64,000 nucleotides of DNA from Ustulina deusta. Taxonomy: Eukaryota; Ascomycota; Sordariomycetes; Xylariales; Xylariaceae. The stretch spans positions 310,001 through 374,000 of the forward strand of contig JAJNNX010000056.1 of NCBI GenBank assembly GCA_023159155.1, written 5' to 3'. The notes under the pieces are model-generated. The model was not told the DNA's origin, searched no databases, and was given only the letters and a program-made list of their open reading frames with translations. Position numbers and translations under genes: made by a program. Below are positions 12,401 to 24,660 of this stretch, piece after piece. Each line of letters opens with the position of its first letter. Position 1 is the stretch's first letter.

Positions 12401-15400
12401 GTAGACTAAAGTAGGGTAGTATGTACCTACATAGGTTAGTGCCTATGGCAAACTACCTAGCGCTACCTGTTTAGAGCAATGATTAATTCACTATAAATCG
12501 CTTAGGGCTTGCATGGAGTCAGTTTGGACTTCATGTTGATATTTTAATACCAACTTGCCTATAGGAACAGAAGTACCAGACTACATAGATGTAGGTAAGG
12601 TACCGAGGTACGTATAGGTAAGTAGGTACATATGTAGTAAAACGAGCAGCCAAGATGGCTCTGTGCACCACCTGGGCACCTCTACACTACTTCGGTCCGG
12701 TTAATTTCATTCTTGGGAACACATCTAGAAACCCTCTGAAACAAGTCTGCGATCCGCACTGTCTATTTTTCTATTTAGGTCTTTCTTTTTTAGTGTTAAT
12801 AGCGAGCAGGTCGCCCACATCTGTGTTACCAACCCAGTCGTATTATTTCACCACTTTAGGTCAACCCAGCTCTTTCAAGTCGCACAATTACGTTGATCTA
12901 GTCTTTATATCATGCCAGAAAATACCATGTCCTAATAAAAGATCCAGTCGGTTAAAAAAGACCTTTCCGATATCCAGAGGGAGAGAGAGAGAGCGTAGTA
13001 CAAGAAACGGAGCCAAGGATGATGTGATATAATACGCGTAGAGCATTCATTAAGAGGGCCTTGGGAGGCAGATCTGGTTACAAACGTGATTTGATCGCTA
13101 ACTAATGTACCGGCCGGATGAGATGACATTGCATGGCATGTCCATAGAAGTAAGACAAGGCAAAAAATCAAAAATTACTACTTTACACTTGCTACCCAAC
13201 AAGTAGAGTACATGTCTCTATGTAGATGCTATGATAGATGTGAGGAACCTGATGTCACCACACGAGGATAATTTGAGTTGTAGAGTTGGCCTCACAATGC
13301 ATCGACGCCACGAGAGCTACCCAATCACGAGGTGTTTCTCCAACCCTTGAGCTGCGAATGACCGACCATCTTAGCCGTGTGACTTGAATGGCGACGACAA
13401 CGGCCGTTACCTGTCCAGCTCGCATCTTCCCATCATCATCTCGATGCTCAGTAGGGGTTGTGAGATGAATGCCTTCCAAAAAGTTTGAAGGGGGCATGTG
13501 TTAAGGATAACTCGGGCCTCGCCCCCTTGAGTAGTTCCCGACTGAGGGAACAGGTGAGAATTGAATTCATGGCTTACCTATTTCATATTTTTCGGATCCT
13601 TACTAGTGTAGACTTCTTACCACCTTGACTGCTCCGTAATGCAACTTGACAGTCCCGGTTTAGCTGCCAAGGCCGGTGGCATACATGCTGCGCCGAGGGA
13701 GATCGATTTGCGACTTGGGGGTGTTTCACAGCACTGGCGGTGACGAAGAGAGTCATGAACTCTACTCACACAAGACGCTTGGCGCTCTGTCCTGCCCATT
13801 CCTAGTTCAACGAGAAGGCGTCCTACGCTGCCCGTATGTCGGCCCAAGGCGGCTCCTTCTAGTTTGAGGCATCGCAGGTCGCCGGTACACTAGTGGTCGG
13901 CCAGCACATACACCTCGGCAGCCGAGGAGCGATTCTGAAGGCAAGAAAGGACCCGTCGCTACTTCAGTCCCACAGGGTCGTCTGTGTGTCCCAGGCGGAG
14001 TGGCCGCGTCCTCATCGTTTAGAAGATCAGCCGAGCCAAGATTGGTGGTTCACCAAGTCCCCGTCTCCCATCGATGACGAACGCTACCCGACCGAGGCTG
14101 TACACACGAGAGAACCACATAGCTGATCACCTCCTATTCAACTGTCGTGGTGAGATGTGTGGGACATATCATGGGTTGAGGAGAGGACCGCGATGATCGA
14201 GTCGAAAAAGCTTCGATTGCTCACAGCAGGCTTCTCTACCTTGGCACGCACGGGAGATGAGCACGCTGTTTCTGCCGGTATGCGTATATCGCGTGCAAAT
14301 CTCGACCACTTAGATCGTCCTAGCCTAACTGTTAGTGACAAGCAGTCCGAGTGAATCAAATCTGCTTCCGATTTCATGTCATATCTGTAGAGAGAATGCC
14401 CGCCTTGAGAAGCAGAACCTTCGAGTACCTACACCAACCTAGGGATTTGATGCAAGCAGTAAGACGGATTGTAAGTCCCGAAGGCTTGGCTGCACAAGCA
14501 AGTAGGCCAAGAAGCTCGTAGATGAATTGAACACGAATTGACTGGTTCGGCGAGAAAAGTGGCTGGTTATGATGCTCACAGCCCTGGTGCTTGAAGGGCC
14601 GCAGCGCGAGCGGAACGGAACGAGATGCCCCTGCCGCATTGCATTCATCAACATGAAGACCTATCTCCGGGCGCAGCTAGACATGAATGGCCTTATGCCC
14701 CCGGAGATATATGATCTGACGCTCTCTTGAACGATTGTTCCAGATGTTCCTATAAAACGAAAACATCTAGGAGGATATATATGTGTGTATATATATGTAG
14801 GTGATCTTTGGTCCTAGTAATTCATGGCATTTCTCCTTTCGGCAGGACTTGCAAGTACTCTACCTCCAGCTCGACGGATTACATGGGGTGAGGGATAGGT
14901 CAGTCAGATGCTAGCCTCGAGTTGCTTACCTCACAAAAGTTTCACTTTGGATCCCAAGTAAGACTATGATATGATAAGATGAAGGGACAGGGACATAGAT
15001 GGAAGAGAGAGGGACAAGCGCTAGCAAATAGACACGGCCGAGAAGGACCCCCAAAGTCGGTCGATATTCATGGTGAATGCAATTCCTAGCCACGCCCCAT
15101 ACATACATATTAATGAGCCAGTAATGGGTTGCACGCACTAGGTAGGTTGGTGAGGGCTGACCAGAGAAAAGCCTGCCGTCCGGGATCTCAGCGTGGGATG
15201 GTCAATAGACTAACTGACGCAAACAACATCTACATACCAAGCAAGCAGCCAAGCTCATAGCCCAGAATTGGCAGCACAGTAATTGCGGCAAGATGCGTGA
15301 AGATCGAGGGAATACATACATAGGAAGTAGGGATCTATCCGTCCGAAGGGGTTTCCATTTGTACTTCATATAGATAGGACACATGAGCATGCCTCTTCCG

Positions 15401-16560
15401 TGGTACATACACAGTATTTATTTGTAGTATAGTGTAGGCGCCTTGGCCCTGTATTTAGGACGGCTCGTACCGAAAGCCAGCGGTTGCTGACTGCCCTTGT
15501 CAGGCAGGCAATTGCTCGTCGCGTATGGCCAAGAATGTCCTAGTGTAAATGGAATTTGTAAACAAGAGCTATACGATGGGCATCGTGGGATGTACAGTAC
15601 CTACACTATTTTTGCTCTCGTCGCCTTACCTGTTTAAGTATCCCCCGGTTTTGATAACGAGCATGTTTTCTCTTTGTCCACCACAACCAGCAAACGGGAG
15701 CGCCTGGGGGGCTGGTTGGAGGGGAGATGACTGAGCAAGTCGCCACACAACGACCGTACCGTCGGTAAGGTTTGGGCCATTAACAGATATAGATAGGCCA
15801 CGCGAAGTTGGGTGTTTGCGTGTGCAGGTGGGTGGTGGATGTACACGTACCGTCGATGTACAAGGCACATGGAGTTCATCATCGTGCCCCCATGGGACCC
15901 GCGAGTCCGTGACCCGTCCACCTTTCCCCCCAATCTTATCCATCTGCCCGCGGAGAAGATAACGTACCTAGAGCAGTCGTCTCGCTATTGCAGACACCTT
16001 GCAAGAAAAAGGCCTGCCAGACATCGGACTTGGCCAGGGGCCCTGCTTGCCTGGGTGGTAGGCCAGCCATGAGATGCCATTATCAATGTTCACCAATAGT
16101 ACCGTGCTCCAAGCGCGGCGTATCAGAAACATCGAGGTTATGGTTGTGCTCGCGGTCATTGCCCGGCCAAGAAGTACCAAGAACTTCCAATATTGGGCGA
16201 AGAGGCTCGCGGCGACAACGGCGGCGACAGGCCAAATCGAAAAGCTGCACAATCCCGGCCATGGTTCCTAGCAATCTGTCCCACCCATCACACCCATCCC
16301 ACTCACTAACATCGCTCGCTTCTCCGCTTCAACGCCAGCCGTATAGTAGAGAGGGAGAGACGAGTGAGAGAGTGTGCTGGTTGATCGAGCTCTTAAACAC
16401 CCCGAGTCTCCCCGTCGAAGAGGAGCGCGTACCAAATGCCATGGATGACTGCAGCGACTATACTGACCATGATCGCCCCTACACCTCCTACGATCAATTT
16501 CCGGACAGCGATTCTGATTCTAGTTTCACACACGCTCACACGCACACACTAAGTGAGTGA
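9492..16560. other. Gene-poor stretch with TACCTAGGTA-like motif clusters
   Basis: No convincing gene. Motif clusters (taggta, acctacc, ggtacc) are dense at about 11570-11600, 11860-11920 and 12300-12640. Several frames of 60-230 codons exist but are low in complexity or rich in Arg/Ser/His in the manner of chance frames through C/T-rich or GA-rich DNA. The GA/CT strand bias at 11.3-12.4 kb could mark a promoter or a non-coding transcript. Confidence 0.35.
12106..12130. repeat. (AAAAC)n microsatellite
   Basis: About four to five copies of a caaaaa-type pentamer in tandem. Confidence 0.7.
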
Positions 16561-17210
16561 GCAGCTAGGTTGCATATAGCTAGCCACTTACACATTCTCA
16601 TCTGTAAGTCATTCTGTTCTGAACGGCCTCCTCACCTCATCCTTATCTGCTTTCGGATAACGAGCCTTCTCTCTCATATTCCTCTGAACCTACCTAGCGT
16701 ACCGCATCTACACTGCATTTGCCGTATTCCCGCATTTCCCTCTTTCTGATACGCTACATGTGTCGGACATCAAGTCAGTGTCAGCCCCGACTTTGTGGGA
16801 TCCCAATTTTAATTCTTGGCCTCAAGTACCTCCTGTTTCTTGCGCACCTACACTAGTACCTGTTATAGCATAGGTACTGTACACTAGTGCAGTAGCCTAA
16901 CGGGCGTTTTTGGCGGGTTAGTAATTGCTGCTGTTAATTCCTATTAGGTAGGTACTACAAGCATGATGTCAACGTTATTATTAGCCGCCGCCGCCAATTC
17001 CCAAATCCCAATTCCCCATACCATCTCTCTCCTTTCGTGTTGTTATGTATAAGTATACTGCTGTACTTTCTGTGTGGATGCTGTACCCATACAGTACAGT
17101 GCTGAGATCACGAGGTCGGCCATTCTTACTAAAAAGGACAACAGGCAACACAAAGGGCTTGTCTGAAACTCAAAAAGAGAATTACGACCCCGGCCTGCAG
17201 CGACACAAGC

Positions 17211-17289
17211 ATAGCAAAGCATAGCAAAGCAAAGCAACAACACACACAACACGGCACAGCACGGCAGCAGCAACAGCAGCAGCAGCAGA
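17211..17289. repeat. AGCAAAGCAT / CAG-type imperfect microsatellite
   Basis: Repeated agcaaagc units grade into acacac, then cagcag and caacagcagcag triplets. On the minus strand it would read as leucine/cysteine-rich peptide, which I regard as spurious. Confidence 0.7.
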
Positions 17290-17825
17290 AGCGAAAAGTT
17301 AAGATGGTGCTGCGACAACTGCTGACTGACTGACTGAGGACCCTTGACCCGTTCTGAACAACGGTTACAATCAGCATCGACGCCCAGGCTAGGCCCTGCG
17401 GATGCAGTGTTATTTCATTGTATTATTTACTTACTCAGCTCCCACATTTGCTCACCTGCCTCACCTCCTGCTACATTGCACGTCTTACAGTACACTACAG
17501 TATCCATACCATATCCACCTGCTTAGCTAGCTCCCTTTCCTAGCCGACCTACCTACCTAGTCCCCAACTCCCAAGAGCTGCATTCGGTCCGCCTGCTCCC
17601 TGGGCCTCTGGCTGTCCCGGGTCATCCTGTAGAGGGACCGTCACGTTACCTCGTCTGGGAAACACAAAAGAGAAACACAACAAAAAGAAGGTGAAGAAGT
17701 GAGAAAACTTAGCTGCCACAAACAAGCAAGAGAAGGGACATTAAAAAACCCAGACAAAATAAGAAGAGTTCGAGCATCACCATCCACTCGATTCAATTGA
17801 CAAACCCAACTGCTAAAAAACAGAC

Positions 17826-17845
17826 CACGGACGGACGGACGGACA
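17826..17845. repeat. (ACGG)n microsatellite
   Basis: About four to five tandem copies of a tetramer acgg. Confidence 0.7.
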
Positions 17846-18298
17846 GTACACACTACACTCAACACTTTCTGTGAACTTGATCCAGCCGAGCCGACTTTCG
17901 ACTTACTACTACTAAATAAACTTCTTCCACTACTTCGGTACACAGTCCAGTCAGAGGTCATCGATCACAGCCGGTGGTCCTTGCAGTCTTATTCCTGCAG
18001 GCGCCGCTTGGCCGCACTTGGCCCTCCCGCGCCTAGCCTTTTCCCCCTTCTTCATAATTACTTACCTATCTGAGGACCTGGGATCTTGGTTTAGACGGGG
18101 AGGCTCTTTATTCCTGTCGATACACCATTCCGGTCTTTGTCTCTCCGGACAATTCATCCCCTGCAAGGAGCAAGGAGCAAGGGACAAGGGAACAGGGAAC
18201 AGGAACTAGTATACACTACGACTAGTAGACCACAGCAACTGTACACTACAACGTACATATGACCCTGTTTGACCCTGTTCTCAGCTCACGATCTCAAT

Positions 18299-18380
18299 TA
18301 CACACACACACCACATAGAGTCTATCGTGTGCAACATACTACACTACATACTACATACATACATACACACACAAACACAC
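18299..18380. repeat. CA/ACAT-rich simple repeat
   Basis: Imperfect runs of ca, acat and cacaaa over about 80 bp in the upstream region of the copper-fist gene. Confidence 0.6.
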
Positions 18381-19320
18381 CAACCAACGTACATATCTCG
18401 ATACCCTGGCACCTAATCTACGGTACCAACCCCCATCCCATCTCATCTCTTTCTCCCAAACTCGATCCCCGACCCCCCGACCCCGTCATCCCACACAATA
18501 CCTGGGTTATAGCTACGCTACTTCACCACGCTAATACACTAACCTAGGTGTGTACTCCATCACACAGTACCTACCTCCTCCATCCCATAGGTAGACGGCA
18601 GACAGCTGCTATAAGACGAAGGACCCCTAATAATAAGAATTAGGATCCCGAGGCAGGCCATGAACAACACCAGCAGCAGCGGCAGCGCATAGCTCGGTTG
18701 GTCTCCATCGTTACGTTCCCACCACCACTTACACTACTTCCTGCGGGCGCCGTGTCCCCTTTTTTACCCACCTCGTCCTCTTAGTGTTGTTGGTCCAAAG
18801 GCAGACGGGTTGAGGCTAAGGTAACAACGGGGAAATCACCTGGTTTGCTAGAGCCGTTTGCCCCGTTCTCCCGCGATTTCGATTTCGTTACTCGGCCCTT
18901 TGATCCCTTGTCTCGTCTCGCGCGCGCGCCTTGCAGCAGCGACACGGCACCCCCCATTCGCCTCCAGTCTTTAGCGCGACCCAACACCTTACTTACATCT
19001 CAGCTATTGCCTATTCCTACACTAACTCTTATACCGGGCTTATACACTATACATTACACTACCTACACACCTACACATTACACCACGGGTCTCATTGACT
19101 GCCTACTTCTTTCTGCCCTTCTCCCAAAATCCTCACATCACCGTCATCATCTTCGGCTTTTTTTATTCTTTTTTTTATATCCCATAAACCACCACATCGT
19201 TGTTGCTCCTTGCACCGGACTCGGCAACGCCCCTTTGAACGACACGTTGTTTAGGCTTGCGGCAATAGCAGGTGTTACGGATACCTTTATTAGCGGATTA
19301 AAGGAGCGGGAAGAGCAGGA

Positions 19321-19347
19321 AAAAAGAAAAAGAAAAAGAAAAAGAAA
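19321..19347. repeat. (AAAAAG)n purine tract directly before the copper-fist start codon
   Basis: Four copies of a hexamer aaaaag end three bases before the ATG at 19350, giving a pure A/G leader segment and the start context aaaccATG. Confidence 0.7.
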
Positions 19348-19349
19348 CC

Positions 19350-21105
19350 ATGTTAATCAACGGGGAGAAATGGGCCTGCGAGGCCTGCGTTCGGGGACAC
19401 AGAGTTAGCAACTGCCAGCACGCAGGTGAGCGATTATTACGTTCCCTTATATTCCCCAACACTTCCCTCCCTCGCTCCCTTCTGGCCTGAGGTCCCAGAA
19501 CACTCGACACCCGGAACGTTGTTCTGCCCCTCGTCGTTGGGGCACAATTGGTGTTGTTAGCAGCGCATCAGCAAACTAGCTAGGAACTAGCCAGCCCGGT
19601 GCAGCACTTACACAGCACAAGACATTCCTTTTCCTCGCCTGCACCCGCGGCGACGACCAATTGGCGCAAGACACTTACACGCCTCCCCGGGGCCGACGCA
19701 TCACAACGCACTTCCATTCCTATTTCCACTTCAATTCCTCTCGGACTCCGCCCGCTCCCCTTCGCACCAATTCAATGCAATGGACATGAACTGTAACGGG
19801 CTAACGCACACGCCGGTTCGGCACGTCTTGCTCAGACCGGCCGCTGCAGCACATCAACAAGAAAGGTCGGCCGGTATCGCAATGCCACCACTGTCGCGCC
19901 ATGCGCAAGTCACGGTCTTCTCATGTGAAATGCGACTGTGGCGAGAAGACACACAAATGTGCGCATCTACAACCCACCATAGAAGGCCACAAGGGTGAGC
20001 GCACTCGTCCTGTCCCCACCCGCCCAGCTCCATATTCCCCTCTCCTTTCTCTCCTCTGACCCGTCTAGAAACCTGCTGTTGCAATCACGGAGGGCGCTGT
20101 ACATGCTGTGCAAAGAAAGAGTCGTCGCTCGATCCCGTCCCCGAGTCCGAGTCCGAGGCTGAACCGTTAGCTGTCAAACCTAAGACCACCAGTGGCGGCC
20201 GTCGCCGCCGTACCAACACGTCCAAGTCCGAGCCTCTGCTCAGCTTCGACGAGAATGGGCATCATAAGCCCACCCACAAACACGCAAGGCCGTCCCACAA
20301 CTGCAGTCCCTACACCATAAATCGCGGCGCCACCGTGCACGGCACCAGCACGGGCACCAGCGCTGGTACTAGCACGAGATCTGTAGACAATCTTGTTCAC
20401 TACGGAAAGACGGCCGGTCGCTCGCGGACTACTACGACGTCTTCGTCCGACTTGGAGGCTCGCATGATCAAATCCGAGCAAGCGTCCCCTCTGATAGGAG
20501 GCAACTCGTCTTTTCAACAACTGAACGGCCAGCTGCCGCCACTGGATCTGTCCAGCATCCATTACCCCGAGTATACGCCCGCGTTTGACCTGTTTGGGAG
20601 CAGTGGTCTATCCGATCACGAAGCTCCCATGTTCAGCGCGGGGTTGAGCGCTGTCTCTGTCGACTGGACACAATACGACGGCCTGGAGGTGAACGGCGGC
20701 GACAGTCTCGCCTCGCCGAGCTTCGACACTATGCAAGCGTATGCGGGGTTCGATCTGGCCAGCTCTGTCGAGCCCACGCTGACGTCGAATTCCGGCGACG
20801 TTTCCGAGGCCGAGGACTTGGCCTCCGCATTTAACGATCCTCCGTTGGACGGCTTTCGCAGTGGCGCGTCGGGTAGCTATTTGAGCATGCCTGAGAGTCT
20901 TGTGACAAGCAACGACCTCAGCAATCTTGACTTCGACCAATTCAAAGGGACTGCAGCCGCGAGCAAGTTCATGTCTCTCACCACACCTCTCGACGACACT
21001 GGCTACGTCGAGGAGGACGCCTATTGGGGTATGAGCAACTTCAACGACGGCATCTCACATTCCCCTGATCCTATCACTACCGCCTTGTGGGACAGTAATA
21101 TATAA
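19350..21105 (+). CDS. Copper-fist DNA-binding transcription factor (3 exons, 423 aa)
   Basis: Exons 19350-19425, 19836-19994 and 20069-21105 join in frame to 424 codons including the TAA. Intron 1 is 410 bp (GTGAGC...CTCAG, branch-like GGGCTAACG) and intron 2 is 74 bp (GTGAGC...CTAG). The N-terminus starts MLINGEKWACEACVRGHR, the copper-fist zinc module with C10, C13, C22 and H24, followed by the minor-groove motif KKGRP (residues 34-38). Further paired cysteines (C42/C45, C58/C60, C67, C81-C83, C89, C91-C92) fit the poly-copper cluster of Ace1/Cup2/AceA proteins. The remaining 330 residues are Ser/Thr/Asp-rich and probably disordered, with acidic stretches that could activate transcription. 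They contain only one cysteine (HNCSPY), so the C-terminal CxC repeats of Mac1/GRISEA-type copper-uptake activators are absent. I infer a nuclear activator of copper-detoxification genes. Family confidence is high; the subgroup is inference. Confidence 0.93.
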
Positions 21106-23945
21106 ACAAGAGTGATCAGGTATCTTCCTTACATTGCTTCATCGGGTATGGGGGGAATCGTGACGATACGCTCATGGCACACGCGGTCTTTGGGGGAGTA
21201 CGGGTTTTTGCTGCACCGCGATAATGATTATCTGAGCAGCTCTGTGTAGTTTCTTCTGCTTCTTCTTATACCCCATTGCTATATTCTGTCACGAACGTTT
21301 TGCCTTGTTTTCTTTATCTGTCATGGCCATCTTATCACGGATCATAGGCGCGGGACGGCAAAAAGAAAACCAAACAAAAAAGTAAAGAAAACGGATATAA
21401 GCACAAACCCTCTGGTTCTTCCCCCATCACTAGCGCGGGGTCTCTCTTTTTTTTTTTTTTCCTTCACACGCAATTACGAGGGCGGCGCTGGTTTGGTTGG
21501 TCACGGGATTCGTCACACCTAGGGTCACGGGTGTTTCGCATGGCGAGCTATTCTTGTCTTGTTTTGATTTACCGCTTCGATCCTCTTCTGATTCTGTTTT
21601 CTGTTCTTATTTTCTCTGCCACTGCACATAGTTTAGCATTTACGACAGTCCTTGTGGACATTTAGACTATACGCGATACGTGACAACACCTTAGCTAGGA
21701 GTTGCTTGGACAGGGTTGCAGCATTACAAGATTAGAAGGTAGACGAAACGGCTTTGGCAGGGCGTTGGTTGGTATATATAGAGCAGAGCAGAACAGAACA
21801 GGGGGAACCAAGCTGGGCAGAATACAACTGTGTTCATAGTCACTGACCGATGCGCAGATGGCTGTGATTCCGAAAGCCTGACTCCCTCCCCTCCTCATTG
21901 CTAACCGTATCAGAAGCAAAGGCAAAGTCACACTGCGATGCCTGCCGGGAAGATGAATGGTCGTTCACGCCAAGATGGGCGCAACTGTCCTACCAATCAA
22001 CGCGCCAACAACGCACCCGCGAAGCCAAACCGGGCTTTGGGTCTTCTGGTCGGATACTTACTCTGATGCGACAGCCCTCTATGTCTCGGTTTTTTTTCGG
22101 AGACCATCATGATGCCCTCGAGCCATTAATTATTACGTTGGGACCGCTTTGTGAATGGGAAAATATCCGCCCCCCTTATACCTAGCTCAGGGCTGACCTT
22201 TTCTTTGACCCTCTTTCCCCCCCCTCCCCCCCTCTCCCCTCCGAGTTTCCCGCCGACACCGGGACTAAATTTTCTTTCCCGGGTACACCCTGACTCGGGT
22301 CAGAGAAAGAACGAGGCGAACCGCTGTTCCCGAGTGGTTTGCGCCCGACAAACGCGTTCTGTAGTCTCTTCGGGATCGCCCCCTTCTTACTAAGCAACAA
22401 GTTTTCTTTCTTTTTTCTTTTTTTTTCTTTTAGGGGTGGGGGGATCCAGGTATGCTACACTGATTTCTTCGGCAGGCAGGGTAATTGGAATTCGCAGGGG
22501 TGCCCAAGGGAATTTCCCGATCGGAAATCTTGTTTGCCATCGCATGACATGGTGGCAGTGTCTGCAACGAGACTGGCACCTTTAACTCGGATCACTATAC
22601 TGCAACCTTCACTTGAGCTGGTAGTCGAAGCAGGCGATATACCCTTGGCCCTCTATTGTGCTGAATATGGTGGTGCAGACATGTGCAATCATACGCCATA
22701 CACTAGGTAGTCGTCACAGCCCGCCGATAACTTGCCGAGCTCGCAGAGAGTGGGATGGCCCTTTTGCTTGGGTTACGTCTTCTGCAAGTGTTGTGTGGGG
22801 GATGAGAAACGGCCGAGTCTAGGTTACTGGCTCGCGACCCTGCTCTTAGCTAAGTATCTACAATACTTTGTTGTAATAAATCGAAGGAGATGATAAAAAT
22901 ATTATCCGAGATAGATTGGCATCATTCCTTCAACTATTTCAACCCCCAAATGACTCTATCGAAATACCATTATATAACTTAAGCGCACCAACGGTTTCCT
23001 ATCTCGGCATGACCTGAGCTCTAATGCTCACTACAGTGCACATTGAGCTGCTACTTGTGGACCTGCGACTCGTCTACGACGATAGTTAGCACATTCCGAG
23101 GTATTTATATCAAAAGTAGCCCGTGTATATGCATTACTTTTCAATACCGTGTTTAGAAATTAAGAATTATTTTCCCTATGCTGTAGATACTGTCTAGATT
23201 GCTAAGTGCTACTGCCTACTTATTAGGTAAGCAAACAACTGTGAGCTTGGAAACTCGAGAACGAGACACGTGAGGAATTTCAAGCGTTTTCGCTCGACCT
23301 CCGTTGTATGTGGCCTTTTTTTTTTTCCCTCTCCCTTTCGATAAAGAAAAGGTCACTTGTTTCTTATCACTAGCCCCAATGGCCTATGCTTAGAATTGCG
23401 AGAAACAGTACACTTTGCTTCCTATGTTGACCTTAGCTACATTTATCCTTGAGTCCCCAGGAAAGGTAAGTATCCGGAAGGGGTTGGGCAGTTCGATTTA
23501 TTACGGTGTCGGAGTAAAGGAGTACACCGTCTCACTGGCCATGGACGGTTCCGACAGTACTAGATGGGAGAGATCGATCCCGAGTGATTCAGGAACCTAC
23601 AGTCAATGACGTGGCATGTTCGCCTGTTTGGTCACGTTTTAAACATTAGAGAGGAATGTATAGCTATGCAGACATTGTTTACTACGTTAATTCGGGGATT
23701 GCTCTATCTTATTTTGCTTTGGAGGGAGTGTCTTGCAGTTATTGGATCGGCTGGTCCTTTTCTCCATCATATCTATCTGCACACCGTCATCCGAGTGGTG
23801 ATGGCTTCGTTTTCCCTGGTTAGGTTATTCTCATTGCCATTGCGTAGAAATCCGACTATCTCCTACCAATGCCTTGGATCAACGCTTCTTCTCTAGTCCG
23901 CTTCCTCTGACAGGCGGATGCAACAAAGTCGAAATCCTGCTCATT
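21106..23945. other. 3' flank of the copper-fist gene and gene-poor stretch
   Basis: No convincing gene. The first few hundred bases are T-rich with homopolymer runs (21447-21461, 22402-22432) and probably include the 3' UTR. Short frames at 22339-22710 and 23606-23896 lack recognisable domains and run through low-complexity DNA. The sequence turns AT-richer from about 22.85 to 23.4 kb without an identifiable repeat. Confidence 0.35.
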
Positions 23946-24622
23946 CTAGGCTCTGCTCTCGTTGTTAAAACCTTTCATATTGTCTTTTGATTGATTTTTG
24001 GTGCTTTCTAGGGTGTCGATATTCTCGGCCGTTTCCGGGAATTCTTCAATCTCCTCAGCGATCGAACAGAGCATAAGGTTCCAGCCCGAGGTTCCAGCCC
24101 GAGGTTCCAGTCCGAGCTTAGCCGCATGTTTAGCAACCGGGTGTGTGCATTCGCTCACGTCACTTGTCTTCTCACTCCATTGTCCCTGGATAAAACAGTA
24201 CTCGCAACGCCGCTGGCCACGTCTCGACTCCTAATTAGTTAGCCGTAAGCCTTGGCTCAGATCATCTCGAGGTCTTTCCTGGTTTCATCTTGGACTGTCT
24301 CGAGACCTGCGTTAAGCCGTTATTGAGCCGTCTTGGTTTCTTCTAGGTCCGCCCAATTTTGTCGTTTATCCTTCTAAATTTTATATCTTCTGCCGAATTT
24401 CGGATAGAGTTGCCAAAACCGCTTGGGTTGTGGCACCCCCTGTGATGGTCTCGCGTAACGTGACCTCATTCCCAACTGCATGAATAGGTGCAGCAAGAGT
24501 CTCATCCATGATCTTGAGAATTTCATGCGTTTGCTATACAACTTGGTCACTAACTGCAGATTGCTGGAGACATGTATGCATAATACGAAAGGAGAAGGAG
24601 GCTAACCTTTTGGCTCTGGGCG
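23946..24622 (-). pseudogene. Decayed coding remnant, possibly a coiled-coil protein
   Basis: Reading the minus strand down from 24578, one frame gives coding-like peptide: QSAVSDQVV, then EILKIMDETLAAPIHAVGNE, TLRETITGG and ATLSEIRQKI, broken by TAG or TAA codons. At about 24370 the coding flavour moves to a neighbouring frame (NWADLEETKTAQ, RLNAGLETVQDETRKDLEMI), and further down the first frame reads again (IAEEIEEFPETAENIDTLES) to a stop at 23946. Several of the stops are one C-to-T change from Gln codons. A possible intron acceptor (CTCCAG) precedes CAATCTGCAG, with a GTTAGC-type donor near 24622. The heptad-like spacing suggests a coiled coil. I do not recognise the family. Frameshifts plus stops argue for a pseudogene rather than a spliced gene. 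Confidence 0.4.
24076..24114. repeat. 13-bp tandem repeat, three copies
   Basis: Unit aggttccagcccg at 24076-24088 and 24089-24101, and a one-base variant at 24102-24114. The period is not a multiple of three although it lies inside the decayed coding remnant, so it shifts that frame. Confidence 0.85.
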
Positions 24623-24660
24623 AAATCTTTTCGTTACATGTGGTGTAAATATTGATATTA

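Larger units (their letters stand above)
16561..19320. other. Long C/T-rich upstream region of the copper-fist gene, with simple repeats
   Basis: No protein gene recognised. The strand is rich in C and T with CA, CAG, CGGA and ACAT microsatellites, as is typical of long fungal promoters and 5' leaders. Frames through it are low-complexity (for example, a leucine run on the minus strand that is only a CAG tract read backwards). Part of this tract is probably transcribed as the leader of the gene starting at 19350, but the transcription start cannot be placed. Confidence 0.4.

Noticed and set aside
12655..13032. 125-codon plus-strand frame with good ATG context and one hydrophobic segment
   Set aside because: No recognisable domain, simple-sequence tail (gagaga) and no supporting signals; kept only as a note.
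17043..17377. Leucine/cysteine-rich minus-strand frames
   Set aside because: They are CAG/AGCAAAGC microsatellite read in reverse.
18845..19408. 187-codon frame overlapping the copper-fist start codon
   Set aside because: It starts at TTG, is low-complexity, and overlaps the confident first exon in another frame.
23606..23896. 96-codon hydrophobic frame
   Set aside because: No family recognised and no neighbouring exon signals; probably chance.
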